Positions 4,480-5,538 of a stretch of DNA of 5,538 nt are shown piece after piece. Every line of letters starts with the position of its first letter. The first letter of the stretch is position 1. The notes beneath the pieces are model-generated. The model worked only from the letters and a program-made list of their open reading frames with translations, did not search any database and was not told where the DNA came from. The DNA comes from Pseudomonadota bacterium (lineage in GTDB: Bacteria; Pseudomonadota; Gammaproteobacteria; Burkholderiales; Burkholderiaceae_D): positions 1 to 5,538 of the forward strand of contig JAEZHR010000192.1 in NCBI GenBank assembly GCA_023416415.1, read 5' to 3'. A program made the translations under genes and the position numbers.

Positions 4480-5538
4480 TCAGAACAGAAAATAGCGCTG
4501 CGCCATCGGCAGCACCCGTGCCGGTTCGCATATCAACAGTTCGCCGTCGGCACGCACTTCGTAGGTTTCCGGATCGACCTCCATGCGCGGTGTCAGGCCG
4601 TTGTGGATCATGTCCTGCTTGCGCACCGCACGCGTGTTCTTCACGGCAACGAGCGGTTTGTTGAGCTTCAGCGTCTCGCCGATGCCGGCGTCGAGCGCGG
4701 CCTGCGAGACGAAGGTGAACGAAGTCTTCAAGCCGCCTCCATAAGCGCCGAACATCATGCGGTAATGCACTGGCTGCGGTGTGGGAATTGACGCATTCGG
4801 GTCACCCATCTGGGCAGCGGCAATCATGCCGCTTTTCAAAATCATCGACGGCTTGACGCCGAAGAAGGCCGGCTTCCAGAGCACGATGTCGGCGATCTTG
4901 CCCACTTCGATGGAGCCGACCACATGCGAGATGCCATGGGTGATCGCCGGATTGATCGTGTACTTCGCGATGTAGCGCTTCGCACGGAAGTTGTCCGCCC
5001 TTCCGCTTCCATGGCTGGCGTCCTCCGGCAACGCACCACGCTGCAGCTTCATCTTGTGCGCCGTCTGCCAGGTGCGCATGATCACTTCACCCACGCGCGC
5101 CATGGCCTGCGAGTCGGACGACATCATCGAGATCGCGCCGATGTCATGCAGGATGTCTTCGGCGGCAATGGTCTCGCGCCGGATGCGCGACTCGGCAAAG
5201 GCCACATCCTCGGCGATGGCCGGATCAAGGTGATGGCAGACCATCAGCATGTCGAGGTGTTCGTCGAGCGTGTTGACTGTGTAGGGGCGTGTCGGGTTGG
5301 TCGAGGACGGCAATACGTTGCCCTGGCCGATGGCGGCGATGATATCCGGCGCATGGCCGCCGCCCGCGCCTTCGGTGTGGAAGGTGTGGATGGTGCGATC
5401 CTTGAAGGCGGCCAGCGTGTTTTCCAGGAAGCCGCCTTCGTTCAGCGTGTCGGTGTGGATCGCGACCTGCACGTCCATGCGATCGGCCACGGCGAGACAG
5501 TTGTCTATCGCCGCCGGCGTCGTGCCCCAGTCCTCGTG
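4480..5538 (-). CDS. ureC: Urease alpha (catalytic) subunit UreC, C-terminal 352 residues
   Basis: UreC hydrolyses urea to ammonia and carbamate at a di-nickel centre; the whole protein is about 567-572 residues. The gene enters from the right edge at the codon for His219 (Klebsiella numbering). All later active-site residues can be read and fall at the expected numbers: His219 (HEDWG), His246 (AIHTD), His272 (FHTEGAGGGH), Cys319-His320 on the mobile flap (MVCHHLD) and Asp360 (SSDSQA). The nickel-bridging carbamylated Lys217 lies just two codons outside. The C-terminus PMAQRYFLF is canonical. A surface loop after RGALPED is a few residues longer than in Klebsiella (ASHGSGRADNFR). ureE follows after 46 nt; ureD, ureA and ureB are presumably upstream off the window. 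Confidence 0.98.
   Translation of the reverse strand, partial: HEDWGTTPAAIDNCLAVADRMDVQVAIHTDTLNEGGFLENTLAAFKDRTIHTFHTEGAGGGHAPDIIAAIGQGNVLPSSTNPTRPYTVNTLDEHLDMLMVCHHLDPAIAEDVAFAESRIRRETIAAEDILHDIGAISMMSSDSQAMARVGEVIMRTWQTAHKMKLQRGALPEDASHGSGRADNFRAKRYIAKYTINPAITHGISHVVGSIEVGKIADIVLWKPAFFGVKPSMILKSGMIAAAQMGDPNASIPTPQPVHYRMMFGAYGGGLKTSFTFVSQAALDAGIGETLKLNKPLVAVKNTRAVRKQDMIHNGLTPRMEVDPETYEVRADGELLICEPARVLPMAQRYFLF

Overview
The window is GC-rich and compact, and its proteins look proteobacterial. The urease genes are in the order ureC-ureE-ureF-ureG, the UreE and UreG sequences are of betaproteobacterial style, and a REP-like dispersed repeat sits between two convergent genes. A betaproteobacterium, perhaps Rhodocyclales-like, is the best guess; the lineage is inferred from sequence flavour only, not from a search.

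Layout from left to right. (1) Positions 1-11 hold the first codons of a leftward gene, starting Met-Cys-Gly-Ile behind a good ribosome binding site. This is the start signature of class II glutamine amidotransferases such as asparagine synthetase AsnB or GlmS. (2) Positions 12-541 have no convincing protein gene but are rich in signals, all read leftward: a -24/-12 (sigma-54) promoter at 154-170, a leader with three hairpins, a possible activator-binding region, a strong intrinsic terminator at 405-439, and an extended -10 promoter at 489-497 that could make a roughly 75-nt small RNA. (3) Positions 542-1309 (minus) encode a membrane-anchored DUF218 (ElyC/YdcF/SanA) protein. It is divergent, across a 113-bp gap, from (4) a plus-strand AI-2E/PerM-family membrane protein at 1423-2481. 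(5) A 95-bp gap with a hairpin and a REP-like element separates that gene from the convergent urease operon. (6) Positions 2577-5538 (minus) hold ureG, ureF, ureE and the C-terminal 352 residues of ureC, which runs off the right edge.

How the genes work together: UreC is the nickel-containing catalytic subunit of urease. UreE delivers nickel, and UreF and UreG (with UreD, presumably upstream outside the window) form the GTP-dependent complex that loads nickel into the active site. Every UreC active-site residue that falls inside the window is intact, so the operon looks functional. The DUF218 and PerM-like genes probably concern the cell envelope and have no evident urease role. The most interesting item is the left-hand control region: a probable RpoN promoter with a long upstream region in front of a glutamine-using enzyme, in a neighbourhood that also contains a nitrogen-scavenging urease.
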